A DNA stretch of 64,000 bases from an uncultured Alphaproteobacteria bacterium (GCA_902515745.1 CABXWB010000001.1:62001-126000); one strand, 5' to 3'. Positions 1 to 10,644 are shown, counted from the stretch's first letter. Notes: generated by a model not told the origin, from the sequence alone. Numbers and translations: made by a program.

Positions 1-962
1 TTAATTAATTGCTCAAATTCTTTGTAATTATTTTTTGAAATAGTCATTATCAAACCTAATCCACAATTAAAGGTCTTCAACATTTCTTTATCTGAAATGT
101 TAGCTAAACTTTGAAACCATTGGAAAATTTCTTCATCACAAATAAATTTTTTATCAATCCTTACTGATAAATGTTCAGATAGCATTCTTGGTGCATTACC
201 AATAATACCTCCTCCTGTTATATGCGAAATACCATTGATAAAATTTGATGTTAAAATTTTTTTTAAAAAAGGAAAATATAGTTTTGTTGGAGCCATTAAG
301 GCTGCTGCATTTGTTTCGTAAGATGATTTAAATTCTGTTTTTTTATATAGATCTATATTTTTATCTCTTAAAACTTTTCGAATGAGAGAATATCCATTTG
401 AATGAAAGCCCGAAGATCTAATCCCATATATAAGATCATCTTCTTTCATGACATCTCTTTTAGGTAGAATTTTTTTTCTCTCTACTGCACCAACACAAAA
501 TCCAGCAAAATCAAAATCATCTTTTTTATAGAGCCCAGGCATCTCTGCTGTTTCACCACCAATAAGAGAGCAATTGTTTATCTTGCAAGCTTCAGTGATG
601 CTTTTCATAATTTTTAAAAAAGAATTTTTATCAATTTTGGAAGAAGCATAGTAATCTAAAAAAAATAATGGCTCTGCACCGTGGCAAAGAATGTCATTAA
701 GGCACATACCAACGAGATCATGACCCAAACCATCTAAAATGTCAGTTTCAATCCCTAGTAATATTTTTGTACCTATGCCATCTGTTCCAGACACCAATAA
801 AGGGTCTTCATATCCACAATTTTTAAGATCAAAAATCCCACCAAATCCGCCAATTTTATCAAAATTTCCGTTTCTGTTTGTTGATTTACTTAGATCAGAA
901 ATATCTTCAACAAGGGCATCTGTATTTTCTATATCAACACCTGCTTCTTTATATGTTGTCAT
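1..962 (-). CDS. purM: Phosphoribosylformylaminoimidazole cyclo-ligase PurM; 3' end runs off the window start
   Basis: Reverse-strand translation from ATG at 962: MTTYKEAGVDIENTDALVEDISDLS...GGFGGIFDLKNCGYEDPLLVSGTDGIGTKILLGIETD...GLGHDLVGMCLNDILCHGAEPLFFLDYYA...SLIGGETAEMPGLY...HITGGGIIGNAPRML; no stop before position 1. Typical PurM motifs. Confidence 0.95.
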   Translation of the reverse strand, partial: MTTYKEAGVDIENTDALVEDISDLSKSTNRNGNFDKIGGFGGIFDLKNCGYEDPLLVSGTDGIGTKILLGIETDILDGLGHDLVGMCLNDILCHGAEPLFFLDYYASSKIDKNSFLKIMKSITEACKINNCSLIGGETAEMPGLYKKDDFDFAGFCVGAVERKKILPKRDVMKEDDLIYGIRSSGFHSNGYSLIRKVLRDKNIDLYKKTEFKSSYETNAAALMAPTKLYFPFLKKILTSNFINGISHITGGGIIGNAPRMLSEHLSVRIDKKFICDEEIFQWFQSLANISDKEMLKTFNCGLGLIMTISKNNYKEFEQLI

Positions 963-1035
963 ATTTAATTAGTTTTAAACGAATCGTTAACGAGTAAACT
1001 ATTAATATAGTAAATTAAGTTGATTCGTACTCATA

Positions 1036-3966
1036 ATGACAAATACAATTCAAATTCTCTCGATTGTGAAGACAGGGAAAGAAAGTTCACTACAAAAAGA
1101 ACATAATAATAAATCCATCAAAATTATAGATGGATATTTCTTTTCGACAAATCTTGATGATCAAAAGTTTACTAAAATAAGTAAACTTATTTCTAATGAC
1201 GTTTCTCAAACAATATTAACAAAAAAAAATGTAAATAAGGTTTTATCTAGTTATAGTAATTTTAACTGGGTTGTAGAAATAAAATTTTTACCAGGTGTAA
1301 CTGATAATATTGCTACAACTGTAAAAGAAATAATCAAAGATAATCTTAAAAGTAGTTTTAAAAGCTTTGAACTTGGTTCAACAAAAATTATTTTAATAAA
1401 AGGAAGAAAAGAAGATATTACCAAAATATCTAAAAATGAAGCAAATCCCTTAATTCAAACAATTAAGATTTATTCATTTAAAAAATATTTAAATAATTTT
1501 AAAAAAAATCAATTTAAAATAGAAAAGGTAAAATTACCGAAAAAAAAATATAGTAAAAAAGAAATTAATTTAGATATTTCTGATCATCAACTCAGTCTTA
1601 TTGGTAAACTAGGTATTGAAGAAAATGATAAATCTAGAAGGGGAACACTTGGCTTAGATCTAGAATCTTTAAAAGCCATAAGAAATTATTTTTCTACTAT
1701 AAAACGTAAACCAACAGATGTAGAAATTGAAACATTAGCACAGACGTGGTCCGAGCACTGTAAGCACAAAATATTTTCAGCTAAAATTGATGATATTCAA
1801 GAAGGTATATTTAAAAAATACATTAAAGGTGCAACTGAAAAAATTATTCAATTAAGAAAAGATAATTTTTGTGTTTCTCTTTTTACGGATAATGCCGGCG
1901 GAATAGAATTTAATAAAGATTGGATTATTTGTCATAAAGTTGAAACACATAATACGCCTTCAGCCTTAGATCCATTTGGCGGTGCAATCACAGGAATTGT
2001 TGGTGTTAATAGGGATTGTCTTGGATTTGGAAAGGGAGCAAAACCTATAGCTAATACGTATGCATATTATTTAGCAGACCCAAATAAAAATTATCGATTG
2101 TATCGTCAAAAAAATAATAAGGATCCAATGCTTCCAGCAAATTTTATTGCTAAAGGTATTATCAGTGGTGTTAGAGTTGGAGGAAATTGTTCAGGTATCC
2201 CCACCCCTCAAGGTAATGTGTATTTTGATAATCGGTTTGCGGGAAAGCCTCTTGTGTTTTGTGGAACAGTTGGGATCATTCCAAAAAAAATAAAAGGAAA
2301 ATTATCACATAAGAAGAAAGCTAATCCAGGAGATATTATACTAATGGCTGGAGGTAGAGTGGGAAAAGATGGTATTCACGGTGCAACATTTTCATCGGAA
2401 GAGTTAGATCCTAATAGTCCAGTTTCTGCTGTACAAATTGGTGATCCAATAACACAAAAGAAAATGTCTGATGTCATCATTAGAGAATTGCGTGATGAAA
2501 ATCTTTACTCAAGCATAACAGATAATGGAGCGGGAGGATTATCATCATCAATTGGAGAAATGGCAAAAGAGAGCGGTGGTTTTATAGTTAATCTTGAAAA
2601 GATTCCCCTCAAATATAATGGTTTATATCCTTGGGAGATTTGGGTTTCTGAATCACAAGAAAGAATGACACTAGCGGTACCTCCGAAGAATGTAAAAAAA
2701 GTTATTAAGAGATTTAATGCAAGAGGTGTGGAAGCAACAATAATTGGTAAGTTTATTAAAAAAGAAAAAGCCATAGTAAAATACAATAAAATTGAAATTC
2801 TCAATTTAGATATGGAATTTCTTCATGAAGGTTATCCTAAATTAAATTTAAAAACATCTTTTCCAAAAATTAAAAAAGAAAAGAAAAAAATAATTAAAAA
2901 AAGTTCCATGATAGATAAATTACTTAAACTTCTTTCTAGTCCAAATATTGTATCAAAAGAATTTATAGCCACGCAATATGATCACGAAGTACAAGCAACC
3001 TCCATTATAAAACCATTACAAGGCGAAGGCAGAGTTTTTGGAAATGCTACTGCTATTAAACCTCTATTTAATGATGAAAAATCAATAGCTCTTTCTCAAG
3101 CTGCATATCCTCAGTACGCCGAAACAAATCCTTATGATATGGCTGGGTGCTCTATTGATACAGCATATAAAAATTTAATTGTAAGTGGTGCCAACTCAAA
3201 AAAAATTGCAATTCTTGATAACTTTTGTTGGTGCAGCTCAGATGAACCTGATCGCTTATATCAATTGAAAGAAGCAGCAAAAGCTTGTTATGATTATGCA
3301 GTTGCTTACCAAACACCTTTTATTTCAGGAAAAGATAGTATGTTTAATGATTTTAAAGGTTTTGATAAAACTGGAAAATCAGTAAAAATTTCAATACCAC
3401 CAACATTGCTTATTTCTTCTATTGGAGTGGTAGATAAAATTTCACACTTAACAAAAATAACACCCGATGATGGAGATATACTTTTAGTTTTAGGAGCTAC
3501 CCGTAATGAATTACAGGATAGTGTTTATTCCAAAACTATAGGTTATGAAAAATCAAAAAATCCAGTTGTAAATAGCAAGGATGCACTTCGCACATATAAA
3601 AATTTTGAAAAAGCTAATAAACTCAGAATTATAAATTCTGCAATTGGAATAGATTTGGGTGGACTTGGAATTGCAATTACAAAGATGGCAATTGCTTCAA
3701 AGAAAGGTTTAACCATTGATTTAAAACTTAAAAATAAAATCTCAGTTGACCAATTTTTATTTTCTGAAACACAAAGCAGAATTCTTGTTTCTCTTAAAAA
3801 AAATAAGTTAGCCAAATTTAAAAAAATATTTCGTACTTCTGATTATACAATCATTGGTAAATGTACTGGTTCAAATGTAATTGAGTTTAAAGATAATAAA
3901 AAAATTATAAGAAGTAAAATTTCCGATTTTGCAAAGTCATACAAACAAAAAATTAAAGGGTTATGA
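1036..3966 (+). CDS. purL: Phosphoribosylformylglycinamidine synthase, large (976 aa) PurL with N-terminal extension
   Basis: Motifs TWSEHCKHKIF, KVETHNTPSALDPFGGAITGIVGVNRDCLGFG, SITDNGAGGLSSSIGEMA; followed by purQ with 4-nt overlap. Confidence 0.95.
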   Translation: MTNTIQILSIVKTGKESSLQKEHNNKSIKIIDGYFFSTNLDDQKFTKISKLISNDVSQTILTKKNVNKVLSSYSNFNWVVEIKFLPGVTDNIATTVKEIIKDNLKSSFKSFELGSTKIILIKGRKEDITKISKNEANPLIQTIKIYSFKKYLNNFKKNQFKIEKVKLPKKKYSKKEINLDISDHQLSLIGKLGIEENDKSRRGTLGLDLESLKAIRNYFSTIKRKPTDVEIETLAQTWSEHCKHKIFSAKIDDIQEGIFKKYIKGATEKIIQLRKDNFCVSLFTDNAGGIEFNKDWIICHKVETHNTPSALDPFGGAITGIVGVNRDCLGFGKGAKPIANTYAYYLADPNKNYRLYRQKNNKDPMLPANFIAKGIISGVRVGGNCSGIPTPQGNVYFDNRFAGKPLVFCGTVGIIPKKIKGKLSHKKKANPGDIILMAGGRVGKDGIHGATFSSEELDPNSPVSAVQIGDPITQKKMSDVIIRELRDENLYSSITDNGAGGLSSSIGEMAKESGGFIVNLEKIPLKYNGLYPWEIWVSESQERMTLAVPPKNVKKVIKRFNARGVEATIIGKFIKKEKAIVKYNKIEILNLDMEFLHEGYPKLNLKTSFPKIKKEKKKIIKKSSMIDKLLKLLSSPNIVSKEFIATQYDHEVQATSIIKPLQGEGRVFGNATAIKPLFNDEKSIALSQAAYPQYAETNPYDMAGCSIDTAYKNLIVSGANSKKIAILDNFCWCSSDEPDRLYQLKEAAKACYDYAVAYQTPFISGKDSMFNDFKGFDKTGKSVKISIPPTLLISSIGVVDKISHLTKITPDDGDILLVLGATRNELQDSVYSKTIGYEKSKNPVVNSKDALRTYKNFEKANKLRIINSAIGIDLGGLGIAITKMAIASKKGLTIDLKLKNKISVDQFLFSETQSRILVSLKKNKLAKFKKIFRTSDYTIIGKCTGSNVIEFKDNKKIIRSKISDFAKSYKQKIKGL

Positions 3967-4727
3967 ACGTATTAGTCTTATCAGGTTATGGTATTAATTG
4001 TGAAAATGAAACACTGCATTCATTCGAAGTAGTAGGATTTAAAGGAAAAATTGTTCATATTAATGATCTGATTCAAAATCCTAAACAACTTAATAATTAT
4101 CAAGTATTCGCTATACCTGGTGGTTTTTCGTATGGCGATGATACGGGTTCTGGAAATGCAATGGCAAAAAAAATTATGACCAATTTGTATGATCAACTAA
4201 TAGATTTTTCACTAAAAGATAGATTAATTATAGGCATTTGTAATGGATGCCAGATATTAATTAATCTTGGTTTAATTCCAAGCCTAAATAAAAAAGATCC
4301 AGAAGTAGCAATGATTGAAAATAAATCTGGTAGCTATGAGTGTAGATGGGTTGATATAAAAGTAAGTAATAATAAATCACCATGGCTAAAAAATATTAGC
4401 ATCATGAACTTACCTGTTGCACATCAGGAGGGGCAATTCATGATACCTATTAATCTACTAAAAAGTGTCAAAGCTAATAACCTTATTGGTTTGCAATACA
4501 TTAATCATCATAAAAAATTAGCAAAAGGTCAATTTCCCTTTAATCCTAATGGATCTAAAGATGATATAGCTGCATTAACAAATCAAAATGGGAATATTCT
4601 TGCAATGATGCCTCACCCAGAAAGAGCATTTTATCATTATCATATTCCTAATTGGCAAAATACTACCTCAAAAAAATTTGGTGATGGATATAAAATTTTT
4701 ATGAATGCAAAAAAATTCTTTGCATAA
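3963..4727 (+). CDS. purQ: FGAM synthase glutamine amidotransferase subunit PurQ
   Basis: Class I GATase motifs GGFSYGDD, IGICNGCQIL and MMPHPERAF; ATGA overlap with purL. Confidence 0.95.
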   Translation: MNVLVLSGYGINCENETLHSFEVVGFKGKIVHINDLIQNPKQLNNYQVFAIPGGFSYGDDTGSGNAMAKKIMTNLYDQLIDFSLKDRLIIGICNGCQILINLGLIPSLNKKDPEVAMIENKSGSYECRWVDIKVSNNKSPWLKNISIMNLPVAHQEGQFMIPINLLKSVKANNLIGLQYINHHKKLAKGQFPFNPNGSKDDIAALTNQNGNILAMMPHPERAFYHYHIPNWQNTTSKKFGDGYKIFMNAKKFFA

Positions 4728-4728
4728 T

Positions 4729-5778
4729 TTATACTGCTATATCTACTATTTTTTTCATAACAGTTGGCATTCTAGAACTAGAATAAGATGATTTCTTTAT
4801 CCAATTACTTTTTGATAATTTTGCTTTTTTAACATTTCCATAAAAAATTTCTGTTTCTAAATCAAAATGACTAAATGAATATTCAAATGAACCTTTAGAT
4901 TGTAATTTTGTTTTTATTTTTTGTATGTATCGATCAGTAGTTAATAATTTTTTATTTTTAACCCAGACATCATTTGGTACTTCAAGCATGGAGGCCAACA
5001 TTCCTTTATTTGGTCTACTTCGCACAAGGATTTCATTCTTTTCATTCACAATTACATAAGCTCTTGTATACTTTATGGGCTTAATAGTTTTCTTTTTTAG
5101 TTTTAAAGGAATTTTATGCTGTAAATTTTTTTTATATGATTGGCAAAACTTATTAATTCCACAAATATTACATTTAGGGTTTCTCGGAAGACAAATCTCT
5201 GATCCGTAATCCATAAAAGACTGAATTAAATTTGAAGAGTATTTATCTGAGATAAATTTTTTTCCCAAATCTTTAAGTTTATTTTTTACTTTATTAATTG
5301 GTTTATCGATAGCATGTAACCTAACCAAAATTCTCTCAATATTAGCATCAAGTGGCATAACTGATTGATTGAATCCTATTCCAAGAATTGCTTTTGCTGT
5401 GTAATCTCCAATGCCAGGAAGTTGGATGAGTTCATCATATGTTTGTGGTATGTTATTTTTAAAATTTTTATGAATTAATTTTGCAGACTTTAATAAATTT
5501 CTAGCTCTTGAGTAATAACCAAGGCCAGACCAGAACTTTAAAATATTTGGCTCTGAAGTTTGCGCTAATTTATTTAGTGAAGGCCATTTTAAAATAAAAT
5601 CATTAAATTTATTTTTTACAGTATTTACTGTTGTTTGTTGGAGCATATACTCACTGACAAACACAAAGTATGGATCAGGTGAATTTAGATTTTTTTTCTT
5701 CCGCCACGGTAAATTTCTGGCATTCATGGAGTACCATTGAAGCAAAAACTTTATTACTTGTTTTTCGTGTTTAAACAT
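4729..5778 (-). CDS. mutY: A/G-specific adenine glycosylase MutY
   Basis: NLPWR, EYMLQQTTV, LPGIGDYTAKAI and Fe-S cysteines CLPRNPKCNICGINKFC. Confidence 0.95.
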   Translation of the reverse strand: MFKHEKQVIKFLLQWYSMNARNLPWRKKKNLNSPDPYFVFVSEYMLQQTTVNTVKNKFNDFILKWPSLNKLAQTSEPNILKFWSGLGYYSRARNLLKSAKLIHKNFKNNIPQTYDELIQLPGIGDYTAKAILGIGFNQSVMPLDANIERILVRLHAIDKPINKVKNKLKDLGKKFISDKYSSNLIQSFMDYGSEICLPRNPKCNICGINKFCQSYKKNLQHKIPLKLKKKTIKPIKYTRAYVIVNEKNEILVRSRPNKGMLASMLEVPNDVWVKNKKLLTTDRYIQKIKTKLQSKGSFEYSFSHFDLETEIFYGNVKKAKLSKSNWIKKSSYSSSRMPTVMKKIVDIAV

Positions 5779-5811
5779 ATTGCTTTCATATTTAGGTACT
5801 ATAAATTATTT

Positions 5812-6333
5812 ATGCATATGAACAAAAAAAATATAAAGCAAAAAAGAACATTTGTTCCACAATCTATTGGCGATACTCTGAGGAAGGTTAATAGAAAATT
5901 TTCCTCTAAATATAATCGTACAGAATTTATAATTAACTCCAAATGGCCGGAAATTGCTGGTAGTTATTTTAAAGAATATTCAGAACCATTAAATGTTTCA
6001 AGGGTGCGTGATTTTGAAAATGATTTAGGTGAAACAGTATATAAAAATTATCTAAACGTGAGTGTTACCCCAGCCGCAGCCATTGAATTTCAACACTTTA
6101 AAGACACTATAATTGAAAAAATTAATACTTATTTTGGCTATAAAGCTATAGTAGACTTGAGAATTCATCAAAATTACATACCTAAATATACTCATATGAA
6201 ACAAAGCAAGAAAAAACAAATAAACAAAGATGATATAAAATTTGTTGAAGAAAAAGTTAAAGAATTTCAAAATTCCGATTTGAAAAAATCACTATTAAAT
6301 CTAGGTAATAAAATTACAACTGAGGACAAATAA
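5812..6333 (+). CDS. DUF721 (DciA-like) protein
   Basis: The ORF track starts at 5737 inside the divergent mutY gene; a start at 5812 or 5818 is more plausible. Sequence fits the alphaproteobacterial DUF721 family (IGDTLRKVNRKF...WPEIAGSYFKEYSEPL...). Confidence 0.7.
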   Translation: MHMNKKNIKQKRTFVPQSIGDTLRKVNRKFSSKYNRTEFIINSKWPEIAGSYFKEYSEPLNVSRVRDFENDLGETVYKNYLNVSVTPAAAIEFQHFKDTIIEKINTYFGYKAIVDLRIHQNYIPKYTHMKQSKKKQINKDDIKFVEEKVKEFQNSDLKKSLLNLGNKITTEDK

Positions 6334-6944
6334 TGAAAATCAAAATTTTATTTATTTCTATTATACTATCACTACTTTTTATTAGTGCCAAAGCAGCTGA
6401 AAACTCGATACTAGAAGTTAAAGATAATGATTTTTATATTGGAGAAGAAAATGCTCCAATCACAATTATAGAATATGCTTCAATGTCTTGTAGTCACTGT
6501 GCAGATTTTCATAATGATACTCTGGCAGAGTTAAAAAAAGAGTTTATTGATACTGGTAAAGTTAAGTTTATTTTTCGTGATTTTCCCTTCAATTATCCAG
6601 CTCTTGCTGGAAGCATGATTTTAAGATGTGTGCCAGATGAGGTAAGATACGATTATATGAATGGACTTTATAAGCTTCAAAATAGTTGGGTTAAAAGAGA
6701 TCATTCCAAAACAAGATCTGAGTTATATAAGATTATGCAAAGTGGTGGTATGCAACAAGAAGATTTTGATGCATGTTTAAGTAATGCGGATTTAGAGAAT
6801 CAATTACTCGAAGGTGTAATGCAAGTACAAAGAGAATATAAGATAGATTCCACACCTTCATTCATTGTTAATGGAGTTTTGTATTCTGGGAATAAAAATA
6901 TAAAAGAGTTTAGACAAATCATTGATAAAATATTATCACAATAG
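6333..6944 (+). CDS. DsbA-like thioredoxin-fold thiol oxidoreductase, secreted
   Basis: Signal peptide plus SMSCSHCADFH (CxxC) and the cis-Pro region STPSFIVNG. Confidence 0.88.
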   Translation: MKIKILFISIILSLLFISAKAAENSILEVKDNDFYIGEENAPITIIEYASMSCSHCADFHNDTLAELKKEFIDTGKVKFIFRDFPFNYPALAGSMILRCVPDEVRYDYMNGLYKLQNSWVKRDHSKTRSELYKIMQSGGMQQEDFDACLSNADLENQLLEGVMQVQREYKIDSTPSFIVNGVLYSGNKNIKEFRQIIDKILSQ

Positions 6945-9593
6945 TTGATGATTAATTTTAGGACCCTTAAAGTCAAAGGCTTTAAGTCTTTTGTAGAACC
7001 AACAGAAATTTTGATTGAAAATGGTTTGACAGGAATTGTGGGTCCAAATGGATGTGGTAAATCCAATCTCGTTGAAGCTTTTAGGTTCGTTATGGGTGAA
7101 CTTTCTCCAAAACAAATGAGAGGAAGCGAACTAGATGATGTTATATTCAATGGTACAGATGATAGACCAGCATGGGATATTGCAGAGGTTTCCATAGATT
7201 TAGATAACAAAGCAAGAAAAGCGCCAAGTATTTTTAATGAAAGTGATACCATTGAAGTTACCAGAAGAATATGGCGAGGTGAGGGATCCGAATATAGAGT
7301 AAACGGAAAAGAAGTTCGGTTGAAAGATGTTCAATTATTATTCGCTGACGCTGCAACTGGAGCTAGATCGACCTCAATGGTGAGCCAAGGTAGAGTTGGC
7401 GCTATTATCGCTGCTAAACCTGAGCAAAGAAGAACATTACTCGAAGAAGCTGCAGGAATTACTGGTCTTCATTCAAGACGGCACGAAGCTGAATTACGAT
7501 TAAATGCTACTGAAAATAACTTAGAGCGTGTAAAGGACGTATTAAAAGCACAAGACGAACAACTTACAATATTAAAGAAACAATCTAAACAAGCTGAAAG
7601 ATACAAATACATTCAAAAAGTTATTACTAAAGCAAGGGCAAGATTATTTTATAAGAAATGGATTGATGAAAAAGATAAATTAAAAAATGCCAATGAAAAA
7701 ATTCAGTCTGAAACGAATGTTGTCAATGACCAAACACAAATTGTAGCACAAATAAATGTTGAATTTGAAAAAGTTCAAGAAAGTCTTCCAAACCTTAGAC
7801 TTCAAGAAAGTAAGATTGCAGCTGAGCTGCAGAAATATTCAATTAGTTTAGAAAATCAAGAAAAAGAAATTGAAAGAGCAAATATTGCAGTAGATGAAAC
7901 AAAAGTCCGTATAGAGCAAATTAAAAATGATATTGATAGAGAGAAGTTTTTATTCGAAGATGCAAAACAAAATCTTGAAAGAGTACAGGAAGAAAAATCA
8001 ATTTTGTTAAAACAACAAGGTGATCTTTTTATTCAAACTGATGATGATTTAAATACTGAAAATGGTACTAATAAAAAAAATAATAATCCAATAATAGATT
8101 ATCTAGACTTTGAAGATGGTCTTGAACAAGCAATTGCTGCAGTTTTTTCAGATGAGTTAATTGCATCTATTGATGAAGAACAAAGTATTTTTTGGAGAAA
8201 ATTGGATGTGGAAGATTCTTCCTTTAATTCAGAAATTTCAAAATTTTCCTCTCTCATCAAAGCTCCAGATAATTTGAAAAAGAAGTTAGAATTTGTTGGA
8301 TTAATTGAAAATAAAGAAAATGTTTTAGAAATTCAAAAAAACTTAAAACCAGGACAAATATTAGTTAGCAAACTAGGAGAAATTTGGAGATGGGATGGAT
8401 ATGTATCTAAAGGTAAACAAAATAATTCTACTAAAGCTATATTAGAGCAACTAAAAAATAGAAGAATAAAGCAATTAAGTGCTGAAGAAAAACAATGGAA
8501 TGATATTTCTGCAAAAGCAAATCAAAGAATAGAAGAATTAAATTCAAGGCAAAGTTCCTTAATTGATGAATTATCAAATCTCCAATCCGTTCCTGAAGAT
8601 GTATCAAGTGAAAAATTAAAAATACAAAAATTGATTGATGAAAATAAGAATTCTTACGAGCAAATAGCTGAACAACTTCGTCAAACTGAGCAAAATTCAA
8701 ATGAAATCAATAAGAAATTAAAACTAGAGGAAATTAAATTAAATGAATTGAGAGAAGAGAGAATTAGAACTGAAGGTCAAATTAATACAATTAATGAAGC
8801 AATAAAAATATTATCTACTCAAGTAAAAGAAAGATTGAGTGTAGATCTAGAAGAACTTTACAATATTGGAGAAATCAATCCAAATAAAGTCTTAGGCGAG
8901 ACTGATGATTTAGAAAAAAAGTTAGAGAGATTAATTGGCGAGCAAGAACGTTTAGGAGGTGTTAATCTTCTCGCAGAACAAGAGTCAAAAGATTTAGAAG
9001 AAAAAGTTAATACGATAAAGAAAGATCAAAGCGACCTTTTAAGTGCAATTGCAAAACTAAGAGAAGCAATTGACTCACTTAATACAGAAGGTAGACAACG
9101 CTTACTTGCTGCATATGGAATAGTAAATGAAAATTTTCAAAAGTTATTTACCAGGTTGTTTGGTGGTGGAAAAGCTTATCTAAAGTTTACAGATGAGTCA
9201 GATCCTCTTCAAGCTGGTTTAGAAATATTTGCAAGTCCTCCTGGAAAAAAATTACAAAATCTAAATTTACTTTCTGGAGGTGAGCAAGCTCTTACAGCCT
9301 TATCATTATTATTTGCTGTATTTTTATCCAACCCAGCTCCAATTTGTGTACTTGATGAGGTTGACGCTCCATTAGATGATACTAATGTTGATAGATTTTG
9401 TTCATTAGTAGAGGAAATAGCTAAAACTTCTTCAACAAAATTCTTAGTAATAACTCACCATAGAATGACAATGGCAAGAGTAAATAGATTATTTGGTGTT
9501 ACTATGCCTGAGAAAGGTGTATCACAATTAGTTTCCGTTGATCTTGAAAAAGCAATTGAGATAAAAGAGCAAGACGCTACAAATGAATTATAA
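6945..9593 (+). CDS. smc: Chromosome segregation protein SMC (short, 882 aa)
   Basis: Walker A GIVGPNGCGKSNLVEAFRFVMGE; C-terminal LLSGGEQALTALSLLFAVF and VLDEVDAPLDDTNV. Confidence 0.95.
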   Translation: MMINFRTLKVKGFKSFVEPTEILIENGLTGIVGPNGCGKSNLVEAFRFVMGELSPKQMRGSELDDVIFNGTDDRPAWDIAEVSIDLDNKARKAPSIFNESDTIEVTRRIWRGEGSEYRVNGKEVRLKDVQLLFADAATGARSTSMVSQGRVGAIIAAKPEQRRTLLEEAAGITGLHSRRHEAELRLNATENNLERVKDVLKAQDEQLTILKKQSKQAERYKYIQKVITKARARLFYKKWIDEKDKLKNANEKIQSETNVVNDQTQIVAQINVEFEKVQESLPNLRLQESKIAAELQKYSISLENQEKEIERANIAVDETKVRIEQIKNDIDREKFLFEDAKQNLERVQEEKSILLKQQGDLFIQTDDDLNTENGTNKKNNNPIIDYLDFEDGLEQAIAAVFSDELIASIDEEQSIFWRKLDVEDSSFNSEISKFSSLIKAPDNLKKKLEFVGLIENKENVLEIQKNLKPGQILVSKLGEIWRWDGYVSKGKQNNSTKAILEQLKNRRIKQLSAEEKQWNDISAKANQRIEELNSRQSSLIDELSNLQSVPEDVSSEKLKIQKLIDENKNSYEQIAEQLRQTEQNSNEINKKLKLEEIKLNELREERIRTEGQINTINEAIKILSTQVKERLSVDLEELYNIGEINPNKVLGETDDLEKKLERLIGEQERLGGVNLLAEQESKDLEEKVNTIKKDQSDLLSAIAKLREAIDSLNTEGRQRLLAAYGIVNENFQKLFTRLFGGGKAYLKFTDESDPLQAGLEIFASPPGKKLQNLNLLSGGEQALTALSLLFAVFLSNPAPICVLDEVDAPLDDTNVDRFCSLVEEIAKTSSTKFLVITHHRMTMARVNRLFGVTMPEKGVSQLVSVDLEKAIEIKEQDATNEL

Positions 9594-9870
9594 AAATAAA
9601 AATTTAGAAGAATTAGGTAAAAAAATTGATGATTTAGATAATCAAAATAAAGAACCTAATATTAAAAAAAAAGAAAGTGGTGCGGGATTTGGTTTTAAAA
9701 TTAGTACAGAAATTATAGCTGCACTAGTTGTTGGAGTTGGAATTGGGCTTATTGTGGATAATTACTTTAATACGAAACCAATAGGCTTAATTATTTTCTT
9801 CATATTTGGCGCATTAGCTGGATTTTTGAACGTTTATCGTGTAATGCGTCGCATTGAAAAGCAAAGGTAA
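9583..9870 (+). CDS. atpI: AtpI-type F0F1 ATPase subunit
   Basis: Small two-TM protein (GFGFKISTEIIAALVVGVGIGLIVD...) directly upstream of atpB. Confidence 0.85.
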   Translation: MNYKNKNLEELGKKIDDLDNQNKEPNIKKKESGAGFGFKISTEIIAALVVGVGIGLIVDNYFNTKPIGLIIFFIFGALAGFLNVYRVMRRIEKQR

Positions 9871-9891
9871 TTTTAATATTCAATATCAATT

Positions 9892-10626
9892 ATGGCCGCA
9901 AAAGATAGTCCTCTAAAACAGTTCGAAATAGATCCAATATCTAATATTGAACTTGGTGGTTATAACATTTCCTTCACAAACTCATCTTTAGCAATGCTAA
10001 TTACTGTTTTAGTGATTACTCTATTTTTAACTTTAACAGTGAACACAAGATCAATTATCCCTTCTAGGATGCAGCTTATCTCAGAGCTTATGTATAATTT
10101 TATTGCTCAGTTACTATCAGATACAGTTGGAGATAATGGAAAAAGATATTTCCCATTTGTTTTCTCTTTATTCATGTTTGTACTAATTGGAAATATGGTT
10201 GGAATGGTACCATATCAATTTACTTTCACGAGTCACATCATTGTTACATTTGCATTAGCAGCAGTGGTATTTATTGGCGTAACTATTCTTGGATTTATTA
10301 ACCATGGCATTAAATTTTTTACTTTCTTCTATATACCAGGTGTGCCTTTTTACATGCATCCACTGCTTATTCCCATTGAGGTAATTTCTTATTTATCAAG
10401 ACCTATAAGTTTATCAGTTAGATTATTTGCAAACATGCTGGCTGGTCACACACTACTAAAAGTATTTGCAGGTTTTGTAGTTTCAATGCCGTTTTTTACA
10501 GGAGTTTTTCCTTTAGCTTTTATTGTAGCTTTAACAGGATTAGAAATTTTAATTGCTTTTTTGCAAGCATATGTGTTTGCAATACTGACGTGTTTATATA
10601 TTAACGATGCTTATCATTTACATTAA
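9892..10626 (+). CDS. atpB: ATP synthase F0 subunit a
   Basis: SLSVRLFANMLAGHTLLKV and QAYVFAILTCLYINDAYHLH. Confidence 0.97.
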   Translation: MAAKDSPLKQFEIDPISNIELGGYNISFTNSSLAMLITVLVITLFLTLTVNTRSIIPSRMQLISELMYNFIAQLLSDTVGDNGKRYFPFVFSLFMFVLIGNMVGMVPYQFTFTSHIIVTFALAAVVFIGVTILGFINHGIKFFTFFYIPGVPFYMHPLLIPIEVISYLSRPISLSVRLFANMLAGHTLLKVFAGFVVSMPFFTGVFPLAFIVALTGLEILIAFLQAYVFAILTCLYINDAYHLH

Positions 10627-10644
10627 TTTAAAATAGGAGGACTT

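Noticed and set aside
739-972. 77-aa plus-strand ORF
   Set aside because: Antisense to purM, which has full family motifs on the minus strand; spurious.
963-1035. CGTTAACG palindrome in the purM/purL divergent promoter as a PurR-like operator
   Set aside because: Eight-nt palindrome only, with no matching consensus I can support.
2505-2804. 99-aa minus-strand ORF inside purL
   Set aside because: Fully antisense to conserved PurL sequence; chance open frame.
6800-7252. 150-aa minus-strand ORF over the dsbA-like/smc junction
   Set aside because: Antisense to the SMC Walker A region; no plausible domain.
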